DNA of 64,000 nucleotides from Fulvitalea axinellae (GCF_036492835.1 NZ_AP025314.1:3762010-3826009), one strand, 5' to 3'. Counted from the stretch's first letter, positions 1-10,277 are shown. The notes: generated by a model from the sequence alone, not told the origin. Made by a program: numbers and translations.

Positions 1-68
1 TGACACTGACACGCGACGCCACGCCCGCCGTTACGGTTTGTGATTTAGCTGCGATCATTCCTTTAGAA

Positions 69-1886
69 TTAAGCCTCTACTTCTTGTTTCTTTTCTTCTT
101 CTGTCAACGGCACATCCTGAGGGATAAAGTCCGCCTCAAAACCTGGCTTACTGTAGTCGTAAGGCCAACGGTGAACTTCCGGAATAGCGCCCGGCCAATT
201 GCCGTGTCCCACTTCCACAGGAGTGGTCCATTCCAGCGTGTTCGAGTTCCAAGGGTTCTTAGGAGCCTTGCGTCCGCGGTAAATGCTGTAGAAGAAGTTG
301 AAAAGGAAAATCAACTGCGCTCCCACTGTCAAGATCGCCGCGATGGACACGAAAGTGTTCAGGTCACCGAAAGAGCTGAAGACGTCGAAGTTGGTAAACG
401 AATAGTAACGACGCGGAAAGCCGGCGATACCGATGAAGTGAAGCGGGAAGAACACCATGTAAGCTCCGATAAACGTAGCCCAGAAGTGGATGTATCCCAA
501 TTTTTTGTCCAGCATACGTCCGTACATTTTCGGGAACCAGTGGTAAACACCGGCCATAAGCCCGAAGAACGAAGCGGATCCCATTACCAAGTGGAAGTGG
601 GCCACTACGAAGTAAGTGTCGTGAAGCTGAATATCGAGCGTAGAGTTGCCCAAGAAAATACCGGTGATACCGCCCGTGATAAAGAACGAAACCAAAGCGA
701 TAGAGAAAAGCATCGCAGGAGTGAAGATGATATTGCCTCTCCAAAGCGTAGTCAAGTAGTTGAACACCTTCACCGCCGAAGGAACGGCGATAATCAGCGT
801 CATCCACATGAATATTTTACCCAAGAACGGGTTCATACCCGACACGAACATATGGTGCGCCCATACAACGAACGACAGCACCGTAATACCCAACATCGAA
901 AGGATCATCGCTTTGTATCCGAAGATAGGCTTACGACAGTTCGTAGCGATAATCTCGGAAGTGATACCCAAAGCGGGCAACAGAACGATATATACCTCAG
1001 GGTGGCCCAAGAACCAGAACAAGTGCTGATAAAGGATCGGACTACCGCCAACGTTCGGCAAAGCCTCGCCTCCGATAAAGATTTCCGAAAGGTAGAAAGA
1101 GGTACCGAAGCTACGGTCAAACACCAACAGCAAAGCGGCCGCCACCAATACAGGGAACGAAAGCAAACCGATAATAGCCGTCAGGAAGAAAGACCAGATA
1201 GTCAAAGGCATACGCCCGAAAGTCATGCCCTTCGTACGCAAGTTGATTACGGTCGAGATATAGTTGATACCGCCGATCAAACTTGAGGCGATAAAGAAAA
1301 CCATAGCCACGAGCCACAGCGTCATACCAAGGCCGGAACCTTTAATCGCCTGCGGCAACGCACTCAACGGCGGGTATACAACCCATCCGCCCGAAGCGGG
1401 ACCAGTCTCGATGAAAAGCGAGAAGAACATAATCACGCCAGAGAGGAAGAACAGCCAGTAAGAAAGCATGTTCATAAAGCCCGAAGCCATGTCGCGGGCA
1501 CCGATCTGCAACGGAATCAGCAGGTTACTGAAAGTACCGCTAAGACCGGCCGTAAGCACGAAGAACACCATGATGGTACCGTGCATCGTAACGGCGGCCA
1601 GGAAAAACTCGGGGTCAATCTTACCCGTCTCGTTAATCCACTTGCCCAATACGGGCTTAAGCCACGTCAAGTCAGCCTCCGGAAATCCGAGCTGGATCCG
1701 GAACACAAGCGAAAGCAATCCGCCCAGCAACGCCCAGAACATTCCCGTGATCAGGAACTGCTTGGCGATCATCTTGTGGTCGGTGCTGAAGATGTATTTC
1801 GAAATGAAACTGTCGTGGTGAGCGTGCTCGTCGTCATGCGAGACCGCGTCCGGTTGCAGTTCCAATTGCGCTTCTGAAGTCGCCAT
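69..1886 (-). CDS. coxA: Cytochrome c oxidase subunit I (haem-copper oxidase)
   Basis: Catalytic membrane subunit of the terminal oxidase, reducing O2 to water and pumping protons. The 605-residue product has about twelve hydrophobic helices. The expected ligands are visible: H102 in the MHGTIM segment (low-spin haem), GHPEVY at 294-299 (CuB His and cross-linked Tyr), HH at 344-345 (CuB), and HDTYFVVAHFHLV near 422-434 (haem ligands). The glutamate-containing helix reads GHPE as in A-type enzymes. It is the last gene of the act-cox run in this window, 68 bp behind coxB; subunit III genes would lie beyond base 1. The start is an ATG at 1886. Identification is firm. Confidence 0.97.
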   Translation of the reverse strand: MATSEAQLELQPDAVSHDDEHAHHDSFISKYIFSTDHKMIAKQFLITGMFWALLGGLLSLVFRIQLGFPEADLTWLKPVLGKWINETGKIDPEFFLAAVTMHGTIMVFFVLTAGLSGTFSNLLIPLQIGARDMASGFMNMLSYWLFFLSGVIMFFSLFIETGPASGGWVVYPPLSALPQAIKGSGLGMTLWLVAMVFFIASSLIGGINYISTVINLRTKGMTFGRMPLTIWSFFLTAIIGLLSFPVLVAAALLLVFDRSFGTSFYLSEIFIGGEALPNVGGSPILYQHLFWFLGHPEVYIVLLPALGITSEIIATNCRKPIFGYKAMILSMLGITVLSFVVWAHHMFVSGMNPFLGKIFMWMTLIIAVPSAVKVFNYLTTLWRGNIIFTPAMLFSIALVSFFITGGITGIFLGNSTLDIQLHDTYFVVAHFHLVMGSASFFGLMAGVYHWFPKMYGRMLDKKLGYIHFWATFIGAYMVFFPLHFIGIAGFPRRYYSFTNFDVFSSFGDLNTFVSIAAILTVGAQLIFLFNFFYSIYRGRKAPKNPWNSNTLEWTTPVEVGHGNWPGAIPEVHRWPYDYSKPGFEADFIPQDVPLTEEEKKQEVEA

Positions 1887-1954
1887 TGAATTTCGAATTT
1901 AGTTTGATTGTTTCTTTGATTGTAATGTTGGCCCTGTTGGGAAAACATTTCCTA

Positions 1955-2980
1955 TTAAAGGCCCGAAAGCTTATCGCGAAGCTCCGCCGGTACGCGAGTT
2001 ACGTAGTCCGGGTTTTTCGAAAGCCAGCTTTTTTGCTCCGCCTTCCACTTCTCGTATTCCTCAGGCTCTTCAACCACCACGAGGATTTTCATTGAGAAGT
2101 GGCCGCGTCCGCAAACTTCCGTACAGGCGATTTCGTAATCGAACTCGGGGTCGCCAAGTTCTTCACGCATTTCCGCAGTAGTCTTGCTCGGTACAAATCC
2201 GAAACGAGTAGGCATACCTGGAACGGCGTCCATCTTCAGGCGGAAGTGAGGTGCGAATACACTGTGGATTACGTCCCTTGAGCGGATTTTGAATTCCACG
2301 GGCTTGCCTTTTGGCAGGTGGATCACTCGGGGAGAGAAATCGTCAAGGTTGGCAGGATCGGAGAAATCCATTCCGAAAACATTCACGGCGTCGATCAAGC
2401 GATAATCGTACTTGCCGATCTTGTTGTCTTTGCCAGGGTAGCGGGCTTTCCAAGCGAACTGGTATCCCATAATCTCCACGCGCTCTGCCTCAGAGGGCGA
2501 CGCCGCGGTGATTTTCGTCCAAGCGTCAGTACCATACACCACCAAAATGGTGAGGACTACGGCCGGAACGATGGTCCAGATCATTTCCAATTTGTCGTTA
2601 ACCGGAAAGTAGTAGGCTTTCTTGCCCTCACGGTAACGGAATTTGTAGGAAAATCCAAAAAGCAAAATGTGGGTAATCAGGAAAATGACACCCGTAATGC
2701 CCATAGTAATCCAAAAAAGCTGGCTTACCAACTCGCCGTGCTCGGAAGCCACAGGAATTGTATACTCGTCAAAATATTTGACCGCGTAATAGCCGGCCGC
2801 CAACAGCATACCCCCTATTACCAAGGGTATCAACACCGCGTTCATCTTGTTGCTCGAATCTACGGGCTTATAAGGCTTGCCCGCGCCCCGAACCACGCCC
2901 ACCAAAGTGGAGATGCGGAAAATCAGGAACACCGCGACCAGGATCAATAAGACTCCCGTCGCTATCACTAACTTCACCAT
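1955..2980 (-). CDS. coxB: Cytochrome c oxidase subunit II, CuA-containing
   Basis: Electron-entry subunit of the oxidase. The 341-residue protein has an N-terminal helix (1-25), two further helices before the soluble domain (48-68, 85-112) and one more at 132-150, so it carries more membrane segments than the usual two. The periplasmic cupredoxin domain has the complete CuA site: H239, C286, E288, C290, H294 and M297 (CTEVCGRGHFSM). There is no fused C-terminal cytochrome c domain; the protein ends about 45 residues after the CuA loop. It lies between actF and coxA on the same strand, so complex III and oxidase are probably co-transcribed. Confidence 0.96.
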   Translation of the reverse strand: MVKLVIATGVLLILVAVFLIFRISTLVGVVRGAGKPYKPVDSSNKMNAVLIPLVIGGMLLAAGYYAVKYFDEYTIPVASEHGELVSQLFWITMGITGVIFLITHILLFGFSYKFRYREGKKAYYFPVNDKLEMIWTIVPAVVLTILVVYGTDAWTKITAASPSEAERVEIMGYQFAWKARYPGKDNKIGKYDYRLIDAVNVFGMDFSDPANLDDFSPRVIHLPKGKPVEFKIRSRDVIHSVFAPHFRLKMDAVPGMPTRFGFVPSKTTAEMREELGDPEFDYEIACTEVCGRGHFSMKILVVVEEPEEYEKWKAEQKSWLSKNPDYVTRVPAELRDKLSGL

Positions 2981-3120
2981 GTAGTTTTATGCAATTGATT
3001 GTTGTGGGTTTGTATAAATGCGCTCGGAATAGGAGCAAACCTTGTGAGTTTGAGTGCAATGTAGGCTCCTATCGTAGTTTTTTCAAATTGAAAGTTTCTT
3101 TCGCCATATCGAGCCAATCA

Positions 3121-3171
3121 ATATCCGTAAAGCGAACGGGGCCCACACTATCGCGCGGGCCCCTCGGATAT
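3121..3171. terminator. GC-rich hairpin between actF and coxB
   Basis: An outer arm ATATCCG (3121-3127) / CGGATAT (3165-3171) surrounds an inner arm GGGGCCC (3138-3144) / GGGCCCC (3157-3163). It sits in the 200-bp gap between actF and coxB. It may be an attenuator or an mRNA-stabilising structure that sets the ratio of complex III to oxidase. The minus-strand side has no clear T run, so full termination is doubtful. Confidence 0.5.
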
Positions 3172-3183
3172 TTTTGGCACCAA

Positions 3184-4467
3184 TTAGATATGGTGATGCA
3201 TAGCTTCTTTCATCATCGGATGCTTGTGCGCCACGAGTCCGGCCTTCGAAAGCTGGGTCAAAGCTACGAAGAGGAACGCACTGAGGTACACGAGCGTAAC
3301 GCCAACCTCCATGAAACCGATCGAGCCTTCGTTTTTCATGATACCTGGAGTGATCATCATGAAGAAATCGAGCCAGTGGCCTATGAGGATAACAATACAA
3401 GCGATTTTGAGAATAGCCCCTTGACGTTTCGAGTCGCGGGTCATCAATACGAAGAATGGAATCACGAAGTTGATGAACACCAACGAAAGGAAATAAGGCG
3501 AGTAATGGTCATTTACCAAACGGTCAACGTAGTAGATAGTCTCTTCCGGAATGTTGGAGTAGTAGTACAGAAGAAACTGCGAGAACCAAAGGTAAGTCCA
3601 GAATACGCTGAATCCGAATACGAATTTACCCATGTCATGAATGTGGTCAGCTTTCACAACTTTCAGGTAGCCGTAGTCTTTCAGCTTAAGCACCAAGAAG
3701 GTGATGCCCGCCAATCCGGCAACAAAGTAACTTGAGAACACGTACCATCCGAACAATGTAGAGAACCAGTGCGGATCTACTGACATTACCCAGTCCCAAG
3801 CCGAAGTAGACGACGTAACGCCGAAGAAAACGACAAAGATAACCGAGTATTTACGGATTTTGTACCAAGGCTCTGTTCCCCCAACCTTATCCTCAAGAAG
3901 CGAATACTTGCGGATCAAGAAGAACAACAAAGTCCAGACTACAAAGTAAACTACCGTACGGCCCAAGAAGAAGCCAAAGTTCAGGTACGCTTTCTTGTTA
4001 TCAAGAATAGAATCGTACTCAGGGCTTGCCTTGTCGTACAGGTATTCGTGCGTCCAGTGGAACAGGTCGTGGTTAGCGACCAAAAACGTAACGATCATCA
4101 GCACGCCGCCGATCGGCAACCAATAACCGAAAGCCTCAGGAACACGCTTGATAGGCGCGGACCAACCGGCCTGCGTAACGTATTGCAACGCTACGAACAA
4201 AACGCCAACCAGTGCCAGACCGACAAAATAAACGTTGTTGATCCACAAACTGGTGTAAAGGCGCTTGAGCCACCCGGCTCCTCCGCCGTGACCGCCACCA
4301 TGCGTGGCGTCGGCGCCATGTCCGGCGGCAGCTGCCACCTCCTCATGTCCGTGTCCGCCAGAGTTAGCCATCACGATGCCAAGAACCGTCAGCACTACAC
4401 CGACGACAAGCATAATGATCAACTTCTTCTTAGCGCCGGCGGTGAATATGAATTTCTCTTCCGACAT
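3184..4467 (-). CDS. actF: Alternative complex III subunit ActF (quinol:cytochrome c oxidoreductase)
   Basis: Integral membrane subunit related to ActC/NrfD, with about ten hydrophobic helices. The 427-residue product begins at the ATG at 4467 (MSEEKF); the reading frame can be extended two codons to a TTG, which is less likely. The first helix is followed by a histidine/glycine-rich loop near residues 40-65 (GGHGHEE, HGADATHGGGHGGG), a common insertion in Bacteroidota ActF. It closes the actABCDEF order and precedes coxB. In the known complex, ActC and ActF form the membrane core that is thought to bind menaquinol. The family assignment rests on position and topology. Confidence 0.9.
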   Translation of the reverse strand: MSEEKFIFTAGAKKKLIIMLVVGVVLTVLGIVMANSGGHGHEEVAAAAGHGADATHGGGHGGGAGWLKRLYTSLWINNVYFVGLALVGVLFVALQYVTQAGWSAPIKRVPEAFGYWLPIGGVLMIVTFLVANHDLFHWTHEYLYDKASPEYDSILDNKKAYLNFGFFLGRTVVYFVVWTLLFFLIRKYSLLEDKVGGTEPWYKIRKYSVIFVVFFGVTSSTSAWDWVMSVDPHWFSTLFGWYVFSSYFVAGLAGITFLVLKLKDYGYLKVVKADHIHDMGKFVFGFSVFWTYLWFSQFLLYYYSNIPEETIYYVDRLVNDHYSPYFLSLVFINFVIPFFVLMTRDSKRQGAILKIACIVILIGHWLDFFMMITPGIMKNEGSIGFMEVGVTLVYLSAFLFVALTQLSKAGLVAHKHPMMKEAMHHHI

Positions 4468-4518
4468 AACCAATATCTTTTCGGGAATCCGGCCTGCGGA
4501 TTCCCGTAGTTTTACATG

Positions 4519-5151
4519 TTATTGTTTCTGAAGTGTTTGCACGTAACGGACAATTTCCCAACGCTCGCGCTGATTCAACTGCGAGGCGTGCGCGCCCATA
4601 CGGCCTTTTCCGTAAGTGATCACATGGAACACGTGACCTTCGGAAAGCGTAGCGTAGCGTCCCTTGTTATAAGCGGGAACACCTTTGAACACCTTACCTA
4701 CAAGACCGTCGCCCTGCCCGGTAGCTCCGTGGCACGGCTGGCAAAACTTACCGTAAAGGATTTCTCCATCGGCAATTACAGACTCACTGGCCGGCAACGG
4801 GCTTTTCACATTCGCCGCCGCAAAGTTGATGCTGTCTTTCGGCACTCGGTAAGGCAAGAACCCGTCTGCGTTTCTCGCCACGGTGTTAGCCGGAGGCGTA
4901 CGCATGTTCATTTCGAACTTGTTATAGGTATTCGAGTTGAAGTACTCGCCATAACCGTCCGAACGGTTACTCACCCACATTCCGGCTTCTTTGTCCGTGA
5001 TCTGCTTCAACGGCTCATAGGCCACCGAGTGATACATGTTCGGCGCATACTCGCGTCCCGGGTAGTTGCCTTCGGCCTTGCATGAGAACATGGCGGCGGG
5101 AATTCCCGCGAACAAGGCCAATTTGTATATGCTCTTGATCATTCGCTTCAT
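4519..5151 (-). CDS. actE: Alternative complex III subunit ActE, monohaem cytochrome c lipoprotein
   Basis: Periplasmic electron carrier at the exit of the complex. The 210-residue product has a lipoprotein signal (AMFSC, Cys24) and a single class I haem motif CQPCH at 137-141, followed by GATGQGDG. Two nearby ATGs (5151 and 5142) could start it. The 5151 codon overlaps the actD stop as TGATG, which suggests translational coupling and favours it. The mature part matches the ActE cytochrome domain in length. It lies between actD and actF. Confidence 0.93.
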   Translation of the reverse strand: MKRMIKSIYKLALFAGIPAAMFSCKAEGNYPGREYAPNMYHSVAYEPLKQITDKEAGMWVSNRSDGYGEYFNSNTYNKFEMNMRTPPANTVARNADGFLPYRVPKDSINFAAANVKSPLPASESVIADGEILYGKFCQPCHGATGQGDGLVGKVFKGVPAYNKGRYATLSEGHVFHVITYGKGRMGAHASQLNQRERWEIVRYVQTLQKQ

Positions 5152-5687
5152 CAGTCCTCGAAAGTTTTGTCCTTAACCTCTACCGCACCGGATCCGCTCA
5201 GGATCTCGGCAAGCTCGTCGTATGACTTACCGCTGTTCTTGTCCAGTTCGATCGCCATTACGTGCCGGTCGTCCGTGGCGCGGATATCGAAAATAACCGG
5301 CTTTTTGTATGGCTTCAGGTCGTTGGTGATGAAGAATGTCCCCACCATACCGAACGAAGCCAAAAGTACGGTAAGTTCGAAGGTTACCGGAATGAAGTCC
5401 GGAAACGCTGCGAAATCCTTACCGCCGATAATCATCGGCCAGTCAAAATACATCATGTAATACATCATGGTCAGGGCCAACGTAGTACCCGTAGCGCCGA
5501 AAATAAATGCCGCTACAGGCATTCGCGAGCGCTTATAGCCCAACGCGTGCTCAAGTCCGTGTACCGGAAACGGAGTGAAAACCTCGTGTATATTGACGCC
5601 CGCTCCGCGAACGCGCTTGACGCCGTCCAACAATACGTCCTCGTCGTCGAATAACCCAAGGATAAATTTATTGCTTGTCTTGCTCAT
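5151..5687 (-). CDS. actD: Alternative complex III subunit ActD (DUF3341)
   Basis: A 178-residue membrane subunit with two helices (about 58-82 and 105-123) after an N-terminal soluble segment (FILGLFDDEDVLLDGVKRVRGAGV). This is the typical DUF3341 arrangement found only beside ActC and ActE. It overlaps actE by one base and starts 2 bp after the actC stop. It carries no cofactor motif and its role is presumably structural. Confidence 0.93.
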   Translation of the reverse strand: MSKTSNKFILGLFDDEDVLLDGVKRVRGAGVNIHEVFTPFPVHGLEHALGYKRSRMPVAAFIFGATGTTLALTMMYYMMYFDWPMIIGGKDFAAFPDFIPVTFELTVLLASFGMVGTFFITNDLKPYKKPVIFDIRATDDRHVMAIELDKNSGKSYDELAEILSGSGAVEVKDKTFED

Positions 5688-5689
5688 GA

Positions 5690-7108
5690 TTAATCCTCTT
5701 TAATGGTTCCCGAAGTCGATTTCAACACAGACTTCACCTCGGCCATGTTCACTACAGGGAAGAACTTGGCGAAAAGCAGGAACAAAGTGAAGAAGAGACC
5801 GAATGTGAACAGATAGAGTCCCATATCGTAAACAGTAGGCGTAAAATATGCCCACGAAGAAGGAATCCAGTCGCGGTGCAACGAGGTAACGATAATCACG
5901 AAACGCTCGAACCACATACCGATATTTACCACGATAGAGATAAAGAACGTGAAGTAAATATTGCGACGAAGCTTTCTAGACCAGAACATCTGGGGAGAGA
6001 ACACGTTGCAAGTCATCATACTCCAGTACGCCCAAGCGTAAGGTCCCGTAGCGCGGTTGATGAAGGTATAACCCTCGGCCTCAACACCCGAGTACCAAGC
6101 GATGAAGAACTCTGTGATATAAGCGACACCCACGATAGAGCCCGTCACCATGATCACGATGTTCATCAATTCGATGTGCGTAAGCGTGATGTAGTCCTCG
6201 AGTTTGTAAACCTTACGCGTGATGATCATCAGCGTCAATACCATCGCGAATCCTGAGAAGATCGCACCCGCAACGAAGTACGGAGGGAAGATGGTAGTGT
6301 GCCATCCCGGAATTACCGACGTGGCAAAGTCAAACGATACGATGGTGTGTACCGAAAGTACAAGAGGAGTAGCCAAACCAGCGAGGATCAACGAAACAGA
6401 CTCGTAGTGCATCCAAGCGCGGGCCGAACCGTTCCAACCCAAGCTCAAAGCGCCGTAAACGGCTTTTGAAATGGTTCCTTTGGCGCGGTCACGGATAGTG
6501 GCGAAGTCAGGTACGAGTCCGATGTACCAGAACACGAGCGATACCGAGAAGTAAGTCGAAATCGCGAACACGTCCCACAAAAGAGGCGAGTTGAAGTTCA
6601 CCCACAGAGAGCCGAATGTGTTCGGCAAAGGCAATGCCCAGTAAGCTCCCACCCAAGGGCGCCCCATGTGAAGCACAGGGAAGAGCAGGGCGCATATTAC
6701 GGCGAAAATCGTCATGGCTTCCGCCGCTCGGTTAATTGATGTTCTCCATTTTTGGCGGAAAAGCAAAAGTACCGCCGAGATGAGCGTACCGGCGTGGCCG
6801 ATACCTACCCACCATACGAAGTTGGTGATATCCCAGGCCCAGCCGATGGTCTTGTTCAGACCCCACATGCCGATACCGTCCCAAAGGAGGCGAGCCACGG
6901 CGTATCCGCCGATTCCCAAAGCTGTGAGCGCGAGCGTCATGCCCATCATCCACCCTTTGGTCGGAGCGCCTTCTACCCGGATACAAACGTCCTCCGTAAC
7001 ATCTTTGATGGTCTTACCGCCCGTCACCAACGGGTCGCGGACAGAAGAGGTCACCGGATGGTGATCCCCCGGCTGCGCGGATTTCGGTAATGAAGAAGTA
7101 ACTTCCAT
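5690..7108 (-). CDS. actC: Alternative complex III subunit ActC (NrfD/PsrC-like)
   Basis: A 472-residue polytopic protein of the NrfD family with about ten helices. It forms the quinone-interacting membrane core together with ActF. The first 50 residues are soluble and precede the first helix (GMTLALTALGIGGYAVARLL). The gene lies directly downstream of actB, whose iron-sulfur clusters face it in the complex, and 2 bp ahead of actD. Neighbours and topology make the assignment secure. Confidence 0.93.
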   Translation of the reverse strand: MEVTSSLPKSAQPGDHHPVTSSVRDPLVTGGKTIKDVTEDVCIRVEGAPTKGWMMGMTLALTALGIGGYAVARLLWDGIGMWGLNKTIGWAWDITNFVWWVGIGHAGTLISAVLLLFRQKWRTSINRAAEAMTIFAVICALLFPVLHMGRPWVGAYWALPLPNTFGSLWVNFNSPLLWDVFAISTYFSVSLVFWYIGLVPDFATIRDRAKGTISKAVYGALSLGWNGSARAWMHYESVSLILAGLATPLVLSVHTIVSFDFATSVIPGWHTTIFPPYFVAGAIFSGFAMVLTLMIITRKVYKLEDYITLTHIELMNIVIMVTGSIVGVAYITEFFIAWYSGVEAEGYTFINRATGPYAWAYWSMMTCNVFSPQMFWSRKLRRNIYFTFFISIVVNIGMWFERFVIIVTSLHRDWIPSSWAYFTPTVYDMGLYLFTFGLFFTLFLLFAKFFPVVNMAEVKSVLKSTSGTIKED

Positions 7109-7136
7109 ATCGTTAAAATATTTTCAGTCTTTTGGA

Positions 7137-10100
7137 TTAAGCCTTTTGGTTTCTCGAGTCCTTGTTACGGATCTTGGTCATGTAGTACACGTTTGGCGAA
7201 ACGCGCAACTCTTCCAATACCGTATAAGCGCGAGGTTCTTCCGGTGCCGGGAAGCTTCCGTCCTCAGGACGCTTGAGCTTGAGGAGTTTCGAGATCGAGC
7301 TCTCAGGGTTGTTCATATCCCCGAATACCAAGGCTCCTCCCGAACAAGCTGTAGCACAAGCTACCGCAACATCCGAATCCTCTACGCCGCGGGCCTCTTT
7401 CTTGGCCTTAAGCTTTCCTGCCTGAATACGCTGTACGCAGAACGTACATTTCTCCATCACACCACGCGAACGTACCGTTACGTCGGGGTTCAAGACCATC
7501 TTGCCGAGGTTGTTGTTCATTGACAAGTTGTCAGGGAACTGCTCGTTGTTCTCGAAGTACTTGAACCAGTTGAAACGACGTACTTTGTAAGGGCAGTTGT
7601 TAGCGCAGTAACGCGTACCGATACAGCGGTTGTAAGTCATTTGATTCAAACCTTCCGAGCTGTGCGTCGTAGCAGCGACAGGACAAACGGTCTCACAAGG
7701 AGCGTTGTTACACTGCTGGCACATCATCGGCATGAACGTCACTTCCGGATTCTCGGCGGCGTTCTCCATCTGACGGTAAGCGTCGATTTGGCCTGTTCCT
7801 TCCGGAATATCCACTGAGCTGTAGTAGCGGTCGATTCTCAACCAGTGCATTTCGCGACGGTTGATCACTTCTTGCTTACCTACTACCGGGATGTTGTTCT
7901 CCACGTTACAAGACACCACGCAGGCTTCGCAACCGTTACAAGCCGTAAGGTCGATAGCCAATCCCCAGTGGTGGTTCTCGTATTTATGACCTTTCCAAAG
8001 CGTTACCGCACCGGCTGAGATTTTTCCGTCAAGGCCAGTAACCTCGATGCTCTCACGACCGGCGGCCGGGTCTTTCTTATATGCGTCGAAAGTAGTTTCC
8101 TGAACTACGTTCGTACGTCCCATTACCGTCTGGTGCGTCTGCGTACGGGCGATGTCGTAGGTTTTGTCTACAACAGGCTCCACTTTCACACCCGAGGTGA
8201 TATTCTTGTTCTGGTATCCGTTAGCTGAAGAAAGCGCCGGGTAAACGTTCACCCCAGTTCCTTTGGCCACGGCTCCGGCGTTCTTACGTCCGTAACCCAA
8301 AGCGATTCCGACAGTACCTTTTTTCTGTCCTGGCTGAATCACTACAGGCAATTCGTAAGTAGCGCCTCCAACTGTCACGTTCACCACGTTCGTTTTCTCC
8401 TCTTTCATAGAGAAGCCGAACTCTTTGGCGTCAGCGATAGAAATGGCTGCGTAGTTGTCCCAAGTAACTTTCGAAACAGGGTCAGGAAGTTCTTGCAGAA
8501 GCGGGTTGTTCGCCAACGAACCGTCTTTCAGCTGGTAGCTGAAGTAGAGCGCCGCTTCCCATTTGCCCGGCTTGAATGTCTTGGCTACAGAAGAAGCCGC
8601 AACATTTACGTCGCCCGCAAAAGTGTAAGTTCCCGGCTCAATGCCCGTACCCGGCTCAAATACGCCTGCGTAAAGCACCTTGTCCCAGAAAGAAGCAAAG
8701 AGCAAGTCGTCAGACTGAAGCCCGAAGATGTTCTCTTTCCAGTAAGCGCGAACGAAGTCGTAATAAGGCTGGCTGTTGCCTGACCAAGCCAAAAGCGACT
8801 CACCTGACTGGCGAGAATCGAAAATCGGCGTGATGGTAGGCTGAGAGATTGAGAAGTGTCCCTGAACTGGCTCGGCGTCGTTCCATTGCTCCAAGAAGTG
8901 AAGCGTAGGCGCTACGTATTTCACCAAGTCGGTAGTCTCGTCGTTGCGGTCGGAAGTGGAAACGGTGAGTTTCGCTTTCTTGATACCCGCGGCGACGTCG
9001 GCCCCAGCGTAGAAATCGTAAACCGGATTGGCGTCGAGGAAGATGATGCCCGCATAGGCGCCATTCTTGGCGTCTTTCGCAAAGGCCGCCATCTTGCGGT
9101 CGTCTCCCTGGCGGAAGTTAACCGGCTTGTCCAAGTCGATGGTAGCGCCGTAGTTGCTCAACAAGCTGTTGATGGCGTTAACCAAAACCTGAACCTCAGG
9201 ATCGTTTGATCCGGAAACCACCAACGATTTCCCTTGGGCTTTCCAAAGGTCTTTGGCGGCTTTGTCGACATGCTTAATGTCGGCCTTAGGGGCGTTAACC
9301 AAGCTTGCGCCGGCCAATTTGGCCACCGCATTATAAAGTTGCGCTACGGCCACACCGTGCTCCGAAGCCTTGATCGGCGAGCGGTAATCGGCGTTTGAGC
9401 CTGTAAGCGTAAGGTTAGTCTCAAATTGGTAGTGACGGGACATCTTCGGCTTAGCCGGATCGATTTTCCTCGTCTTGGCGTATTGTGAAGTGAACTGTAT
9501 CGGCGAGATCCAATCGTTGTGAAAATCAGCGCCGATGCCCACGATCACGTCGGCCTTTGAGAAATCGTAAGAAGGAATCACAGCTTTGCCGAACGATTTC
9601 TCGTTGGCTACCGGAAGGGCCGAAGCCGATACCGGATCATACTGAATAAATTCCGCAGTAGGGTACTTCTCGATGAACTTGGCGATAGTTGCCTTGGTAG
9701 ACGGGCTCAAAACCGTTTTGCTTACCAAAGCGATCTTTCCGCCTTGGGCAGAAATATCGGCCAAAGCCTTGCTTACTTCAGCGTCGAGCTTGCCCCAAGT
9801 CGCTTTTTTCTTTCCGATCAAAGGAGTGGCGAAGCGGTGCTGGTCGTAAAGCGAGAGCACTGAAGCCTGAACTTGCGCGTCGCTGCCACCCAAAGTCACA
9901 GAAGACTCGGCGTTACCGTCCACCTTTATCGGACGGCCTTCACGGGTTTTAACCACTACAGAGCAGTAGTCGCCACCGTTCATGAATGTAGAAGCGAAGT
10001 AGTTGGCTACGCCCGGATCCACCTCAACGGGTTTGTTCAGGTAAGGGATGGCCTTGCGTACGGGAGCCTCACAAGCGGCAAGTGTAGCCGCCGAGATGCC

Positions 10101-10277
10101 GAATCCCATCATTTTAAGGAAATCACGGCGTGAAGAGCCTTTCTTTTCGTTGCCCGCGTCACGGTTGTTTTGGTTGATCGGCAGGTACTCCGGAAACTCC
10201 TTCTCAGCGTACTTAGCAAACTCGGGCTCGTTGTTGAGTTCCTCCAAGCCCTTCCAGTATTGCTTTTTCGTTTTCAT
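7137..10277 (-). CDS. actB: Alternative complex III subunit ActB (molybdopterin-like and ferredoxin fusion, Tat signal)
   Basis: Iron-sulfur subunit of 1046 residues. A twin-arginine signal (SSRRDFLKMMGFG, R50-R51) lies unusually far from the N-terminus, which is typical of the Tat-variant ActB family. Residues about 70-720 resemble a molybdopterin oxidoreductase that in this complex binds no molybdenum. The C-terminal third is a four-cluster ferredoxin region with CNGCEACVVSC, CQQCNNAPCETVC, CIGTRYCANNC and a CTFC motif. A cysteine after the signal (LAAC) could be lipidated. It moves electrons from quinol towards the haem subunits. Confidence 0.94.
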   Translation of the reverse strand: MKTKKQYWKGLEELNNEPEFAKYAEKEFPEYLPINQNNRDAGNEKKGSSRRDFLKMMGFGISAATLAACEAPVRKAIPYLNKPVEVDPGVANYFASTFMNGGDYCSVVVKTREGRPIKVDGNAESSVTLGGSDAQVQASVLSLYDQHRFATPLIGKKKATWGKLDAEVSKALADISAQGGKIALVSKTVLSPSTKATIAKFIEKYPTAEFIQYDPVSASALPVANEKSFGKAVIPSYDFSKADVIVGIGADFHNDWISPIQFTSQYAKTRKIDPAKPKMSRHYQFETNLTLTGSNADYRSPIKASEHGVAVAQLYNAVAKLAGASLVNAPKADIKHVDKAAKDLWKAQGKSLVVSGSNDPEVQVLVNAINSLLSNYGATIDLDKPVNFRQGDDRKMAAFAKDAKNGAYAGIIFLDANPVYDFYAGADVAAGIKKAKLTVSTSDRNDETTDLVKYVAPTLHFLEQWNDAEPVQGHFSISQPTITPIFDSRQSGESLLAWSGNSQPYYDFVRAYWKENIFGLQSDDLLFASFWDKVLYAGVFEPGTGIEPGTYTFAGDVNVAASSVAKTFKPGKWEAALYFSYQLKDGSLANNPLLQELPDPVSKVTWDNYAAISIADAKEFGFSMKEEKTNVVNVTVGGATYELPVVIQPGQKKGTVGIALGYGRKNAGAVAKGTGVNVYPALSSANGYQNKNITSGVKVEPVVDKTYDIARTQTHQTVMGRTNVVQETTFDAYKKDPAAGRESIEVTGLDGKISAGAVTLWKGHKYENHHWGLAIDLTACNGCEACVVSCNVENNIPVVGKQEVINRREMHWLRIDRYYSSVDIPEGTGQIDAYRQMENAAENPEVTFMPMMCQQCNNAPCETVCPVAATTHSSEGLNQMTYNRCIGTRYCANNCPYKVRRFNWFKYFENNEQFPDNLSMNNNLGKMVLNPDVTVRSRGVMEKCTFCVQRIQAGKLKAKKEARGVEDSDVAVACATACSGGALVFGDMNNPESSISKLLKLKRPEDGSFPAPEEPRAYTVLEELRVSPNVYYMTKIRNKDSRNQKA

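Noticed and set aside
84..1286. Long plus-strand open frame of 400 codons antisense to coxA
   Set aside because: It is a shadow of coxA's codon bias on the complementary strand; its product is rich in Arg/His/Glu without any domain.
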